16,575 nucleotides of DNA, taken from NCBI GenBank assembly GCA_903867285.1, contig CAIPQX010000139.1, forward strand, positions 1 through 16,575, in the 5' to 3' direction. Shown here in pieces: positions 14,071-16,575 of the stretch. The position numbers and the translations under genes are program-made. The notes beneath the pieces are model-generated. The model was given only the letters and a program-made list of their open reading frames with translations. It did no database searches and was not told where the DNA came from. Source of the stretch: an uncultured Actinomycetes bacterium (GTDB lineage: Bacteria; Actinomycetota; Actinomycetes; Nanopelagicales; Nanopelagicaceae). The stretch's first letter is position 1, and the number at the start of each line of letters is the position of its first letter.

Positions 14071-15186
14071 TTACTTCTGGGGCTTGGCTATCGTTCCCAG
14101 CATCTGATCGATCGTCACCCGCGCTGCTTGGCGCGCGCTTTCAAGGTTGTGGATGTGATTCGCGACTATTGCGAATACATATTCCTTAGCCCCCACGCTG
14201 ACAAAACCGGCCAGGCTGACCGTGGTGTTGATCCATCCCGTCTTGGCATGAACTAACCCAACCGCTTTGGGAGCATCATTTATAAATCGATTTTTCAGGG
14301 TTCCTGTTTCGCCAGCAATTGGAAGCCCTTCGAGAATCACCTCATATTTCGGGTTGGCACGGATCGCCAATAGCAAATCCGCAACCTGACGCACGGTTAC
14401 CCGAGTTTGATGTGAGAGACCATTTCCATCATAAATGTGTAGCCCTTTAGGCGAGATTCCTAAATCGTTTAAGGTCTTCGCAAATGCCGCTTGCAACCCG
14501 ATGGCGTCGGTGGCGAAACCCAATGTATGAGCTGCTAACCGACTCAGGCGATCGGCGAGCGCATTGTCACTATAAAGCAGTGTGAACTCGATGATTTTTG
14601 ACAATGGAGGTGAATGAATTGAAGCAATCTCGCTGGTCGTAGCCGTACCGGGACTGGCCTTAACCGGATTTATTTCTAATCTACCGGAGAAGTAGTGTTG
14701 CAATGCTCGAATATCCAAAGAGTAAACGCTGCTGTACTCCAGAGTGATCCGCTTAAGAGATGGGTGCAACTCCAATAGCTTATTAATCAAAGTGGGTGAA
14801 AATGCCCGTTGATATTTATCTGCTTCAAAGAGGCTCGTAGTGATCCACGGATCCCCGCTTCCCAGCAAGACGAAGGTTGTCGGGTCAGCAGTCCCACTCA
14901 ATGTGGTATGGAATACGAGATCAGGGCTAAGCGCATTAAGAACGGTCGTCATAGAAAAGAGTTTGAGCACCGAAGCCGGAGCTCTTCCGACATCTGGCGC
15001 AAGGGAGAAAATAGTTTGATCTGTCGTAGGATCGATGACAATGATCCCTGGGTTCGCCAGTGTCTGAGATGCCGCCAGCTTGACAAATTGCGTAGGGAGC
15101 GAGAGCGCCTCTGCCGGCGCACCCGTCATCAGTAGAAGTGTGGAAGCGAGAACCCACACGATCGCGGTTCCCCTCGTGCTTGGCAT
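14071..15186 (-). CDS. dacB: D-alanyl-D-alanine carboxypeptidase/endopeptidase, PBP4 type (peptidase S13)
   Basis: This is a secreted low-molecular-weight penicillin-binding protein that trims or cuts peptidoglycan peptides outside the membrane. I start it at the ATG at 15186 (371 residues). The frame runs 85 codons further, but those lie antisense to trmH and precede the signal peptide. The signal peptide covers about 1-27 with a cut near PAEA. The serine motif APASVLKLFS at 69-78 contains Ser72-x-x-Lys75. Motif 2 is SDN at 206-208 and motif 3 is HAKTG at 313-317. YDGNGLS at 252-258, GETGTLKNRF at 292-301 and GSGDPWITT at 109-117 are also typical of S13. At 371 residues it is at the short end of the family, with a reduced inserted region. 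dac near tilS-hpt-ftsH is common in actinobacteria. The gene symbol is by family only. Confidence 0.9.
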   Translation of the reverse strand: MPSTRGTAIVWVLASTLLLMTGAPAEALSLPTQFVKLAASQTLANPGIIVIDPTTDQTIFSLAPDVGRAPASVLKLFSMTTVLNALSPDLVFHTTLSGTADPTTFVLLGSGDPWITTSLFEADKYQRAFSPTLINKLLELHPSLKRITLEYSSVYSLDIRALQHYFSGRLEINPVKASPGTATTSEIASIHSPPLSKIIEFTLLYSDNALADRLSRLAAHTLGFATDAIGLQAAFAKTLNDLGISPKGLHIYDGNGLSHQTRVTVRQVADLLLAIRANPKYEVILEGLPIAGETGTLKNRFINDAPKAVGLVHAKTGWINTTVSLAGFVSVGAKEYVFAIVANHIHNLESARQAARVTIDQMLGTIAKPQK

Positions 15187-15192
15187 GGGGAG

Positions 15193-15198
15193 ATTATG
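15193..15198 (-). promoter_or_regulatory. Putative -10 element for leaderless dac transcript
   Basis: CATAAT on the minus strand matches TATAAT at five of six positions and ends six bases before the dac ATG. The six bases between (CTCCCC) hold no ribosome-binding site. It lies in the 50-bp gap shared with the divergent trmH, so this gap must hold promoters for both genes. Confidence 0.5.
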
Positions 15199-15224
15199 CC
15201 CCTGGTTGAGTGAAATTGATGGAT

Positions 15225-15230
15225 TAAGGT
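15225..15230 (+). promoter_or_regulatory. TAAGGT ahead of trmH: leaderless -10 or Shine-Dalgarno
   Basis: TAAGGT ends six bases before the trmH ATG. It fits both a TAnnnT -10 in the leaderless position and a moderate AAGG ribosome-binding site seven bases from the start. Sequence alone cannot separate the two. Its position matches the other four putative leaderless starts in the window. Confidence 0.35.
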
Positions 15231-15236
15231 TGTGCG

Positions 15237-15881
15237 ATGGCTGCAGAAATTGGACCGGGTGAATTCTTCCCCGTTGTCGGTGTTGGACCTCACGATCAAC
15301 CCTGGCCGCTAGGTGACGAGTTCGATCCGGAGCTGCTGGAAAATGGCGATCGCCGCAATGTCTTAGACCACTACAGGTATTGGAAAGTTGAAGCGATAGT
15401 TGCCGACTTAGATACCAAACGTCACCGCTTACAAATTGCAATCGAAAACTGGCAACACGATCTCAATATCGGTTCGGTCGTACGTACCGCCAACGCATTT
15501 AATGTCAGTTATGTTCACATCGTTGGTAAGCGAGATTGGAATCGCCGGGGGGCGATGGTTACCGACAAATATCTGCACGTGCTGCACCATCCAACGGTTG
15601 CAGAATTTGCGCTCTGGTGCCGCGAAAACCAGACGCCTATCATCGGCATCGATAATCTTCCCGTCTCTGTCCAGTTGGAAAACTACCCACTCCCCGAGAA
15701 GTGCGTCCTCTTCTTCGGACAAGAAGGCGCGGGTATGTCGGATGAGGCCGTGGAGAGCTGCGAGGTGGTACTAGCTATTCAACAATATGGATCTACACGC
15801 TCAATGAACGCCTCTGCGGCTGGTGCAATCGCCATGTATGCCTGGGCGATGCAACACCTTAATCCTCAGTTACCTCGGTAA
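15237..15881 (+). CDS. TrmH/SpoU-family RNA methyltransferase
   Basis: This is an S-adenosylmethionine-dependent SPOUT methyltransferase, probably a ribose 2'-O-methyltransferase acting on tRNA or rRNA; the target nucleotide cannot be read. The 214 residues begin with about 60 residues of acidic, Pro/Gly-containing leader. The three SpoU motifs follow: LNIGSVVRTANAFN at 76-89 with the conserved Arg83, CVLFFGQEGAGMS at 156-168, and the knot-forming IQQYGSTRSMNASAAGAIAM at 181-200. No separate RNA-binding L30e-like domain is present. It is the only plus-strand gene here, divergent from dac and overlapping the TPR gene by 23 bases at its 3' end. I give no gene symbol because several paralogues share these motifs. 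Confidence 0.92.
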   Translation: MAAEIGPGEFFPVVGVGPHDQPWPLGDEFDPELLENGDRRNVLDHYRYWKVEAIVADLDTKRHRLQIAIENWQHDLNIGSVVRTANAFNVSYVHIVGKRDWNRRGAMVTDKYLHVLHHPTVAEFALWCRENQTPIIGIDNLPVSVQLENYPLPEKCVLFFGQEGAGMSDEAVESCEVVLAIQQYGSTRSMNASAAGAIAMYAWAMQHLNPQLPR

Positions 15882-16575
15882 CTGAAGTCAGGCGACGCTC
15901 AATTTCATCGGCCTCATCGAGGCGCCCTAGCTCACGCAAACTGCGCGCAATATGGCGCTCAATTTCGACGATAAAGTCGAAATCTTTCCAGTCACTCTCT
16001 GTAGCAATTTCCAGTACGCGTTCGAGAGTATCGAGTCCATCTTGCTCTTCGCCGGTCAAGATCTGAGCCTTGCCAACTTCAAGCAAAGAATATGTTTCGC
16101 GGCGATGATCATGAGCCGTCACAAAAACATCGAGTGATTTTTGCGCGGCAATTAGTGCGTCTTCACCGAGACCAAGCTCAATGAGAGCATGGGCAATCTT
16201 CTGATCGCAGCGAGCTACATTTATAACTTCTTTCAAACTCTTAAACAACACCCGTGCTTCGCGGAATGCTTCTAGTGATTTTTCATGTTGTCCCAGTTCG
16301 CGATGGGCACACCCGATGAGGTGAAGATCGTTAGCCGCACCTGAATCGTTGCCATCTACCAAATGCTCTTGCACGCATTCGCGCATACAGGAGATGGTCT
16401 TTTCATAATCCTTTGCGCCAAAGCACCATTCCCCAAGCGTGCAGGCCAAATCAATAGCGAGAGGGGACTTGGATTCGCGCAATAAATCAACGGCCTTGCT
16501 CATCGCCGAAGCAGCTTCTGAGTTGCGCTTCAATTGATTGAGGTTGTACCCAATGGCGGAATAAGCCTGAGCCAA
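15859..16575 (-). CDS. TPR-repeat protein, N-terminus beyond the window
   Basis: This partial protein of about 239 codons is made of helical repeats of about 40 residues. Helix pairs with TPR-like Ala/Gly/Leu spacing include QAYSAIGYNLNQLKRNSEAASAM, NDLHLIGCAHRELGQHEKSLEAF, CDQKIAHALIELGLGEDALIA, SLLEVGKAQILTGEEQDGLDTLE and IARSLRELGRLDEADEIERRL. Such repeats are protein-interaction scaffolds, as in MalT-like or signal-transduction TPR proteins. The codon at the window edge is TTG in the middle of a repeat and is probably not the start, so an N-terminal enzyme or DNA-binding domain may lie outside. It ends TEVTED and converges on trmH with a 23-base overlap containing a hairpin. The function is not recognised. 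Confidence 0.8.
   Translation of the reverse strand: MAQAYSAIGYNLNQLKRNSEAASAMSKAVDLLRESKSPLAIDLACTLGEWCFGAKDYEKTISCMRECVQEHLVDGNDSGAANDLHLIGCAHRELGQHEKSLEAFREARVLFKSLKEVINVARCDQKIAHALIELGLGEDALIAAQKSLDVFVTAHDHRRETYSLLEVGKAQILTGEEQDGLDTLERVLEIATESDWKDFDFIVEIERHIARSLRELGRLDEADEIERRLTSVTEVTED
15866..15885. terminator. Hairpin at the trmH/TPR-gene convergence, possible bidirectional terminator
   Basis: TCAGTTAC and GTAACTGA form a perfect 8-bp stem around a CTCG loop. The trmH stop codon (15879-15881) lies in the right arm, and the left arm lies in the last codons of the TPR gene. There is no T-run on either side, so it is not a canonical intrinsic terminator. U-less hairpins are proposed as terminators in actinobacteria, and convergent genes need one. 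The arms share CAGTTA/TAACTG with the palindrome upstream of tilS, so a protein-binding role is possible. Confidence 0.45.

Noticed and set aside
15187..15441. 85-codon N-terminal extension of the dac frame
   Set aside because: It is antisense to the 5' part of trmH, has no family similarity, and precedes a clear signal peptide whose ATG at 15186 follows a good -10-like element.
1..16575. Mobile element, CRISPR array, tRNA, rRNA or defence system
   Set aside because: No transposase or integrase frames, direct-repeat arrays, RNA gene signatures or defence-type domains were seen. Gene content is housekeeping throughout.

Overview
The window looks like core chromosome of an actinobacterium with a compact, mid-GC genome. 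The gene order tilS-hpt-ftsH-folE-folP-folB-folK-panC-(nadBC)-coaX-lysS is a known actinobacterial neighbourhood. CtaB, the NlpC/P60 hydrolase and the LysS N-terminus also resemble actinobacterial homologues as I remember them. G+C is near half by eye, most genes touch or overlap, and several genes seen in this neighbourhood elsewhere are missing. This suggests a streamlined, possibly freshwater planktonic lineage (acI/Nanopelagicales-like). That placement is inference; the sequence alone does not fix the taxon.

Layout: all genes are on the minus strand except one. Transcription on the minus strand starts at about 15186 and runs leftward. First come a secreted D-Ala-D-Ala carboxypeptidase (dac), heme O synthase (ctaB), a two-gene ABC-2 exporter, and a secreted NlpC/P60 peptidoglycan hydrolase with an Ala-rich coiled coil. 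Next are tilS (tRNA-Ile lysidine synthetase), hpt (purine salvage) and ftsH (membrane AAA+ protease). After these lies a tightly packed cofactor block: folE-folP-folB-folK (dihydropterin/dihydropteroate steps of folate synthesis), panC (pantothenate synthesis), nadB-nadC (quinolinate route to NAD), coaX (pantothenate kinase) and the first 58 codons of lysS, cut by the window edge. At the right end, trmH (SpoU-type RNA methyltransferase, plus strand) diverges from dac. It converges on a TPR-repeat protein gene that runs off the window.

How the genes work together: folE to folK carry GTP to dihydropteroate. PanC and CoaX make and then phosphorylate pantothenate. NadB and NadC carry out the first and third steps of de novo NAD synthesis. 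From folE to coaX the junctions are overlaps or gaps of a few bases (ATGA, TAATG, TAA|ATG), except 42 bp before panC. This points to one polycistronic, translationally coupled unit. dac and the NlpC/P60 protein both act on peptidoglycan outside the membrane.

The least expected pattern is regulatory. Five genes that begin after a real gap (dac, ctaB, the ABC ATPase, tilS, trmH) have a -10-like hexamer ending exactly six bases before the ATG, the geometry of leaderless transcription. There are also small CAGTTA/TAACTG palindromes, an N-terminally short PanC, and Asp-to-Glu changes in the CtaB metal motif. I see no mobile element, CRISPR array, tRNA, rRNA or clearly novel system. No stretch over 100 bases lacks a gene.
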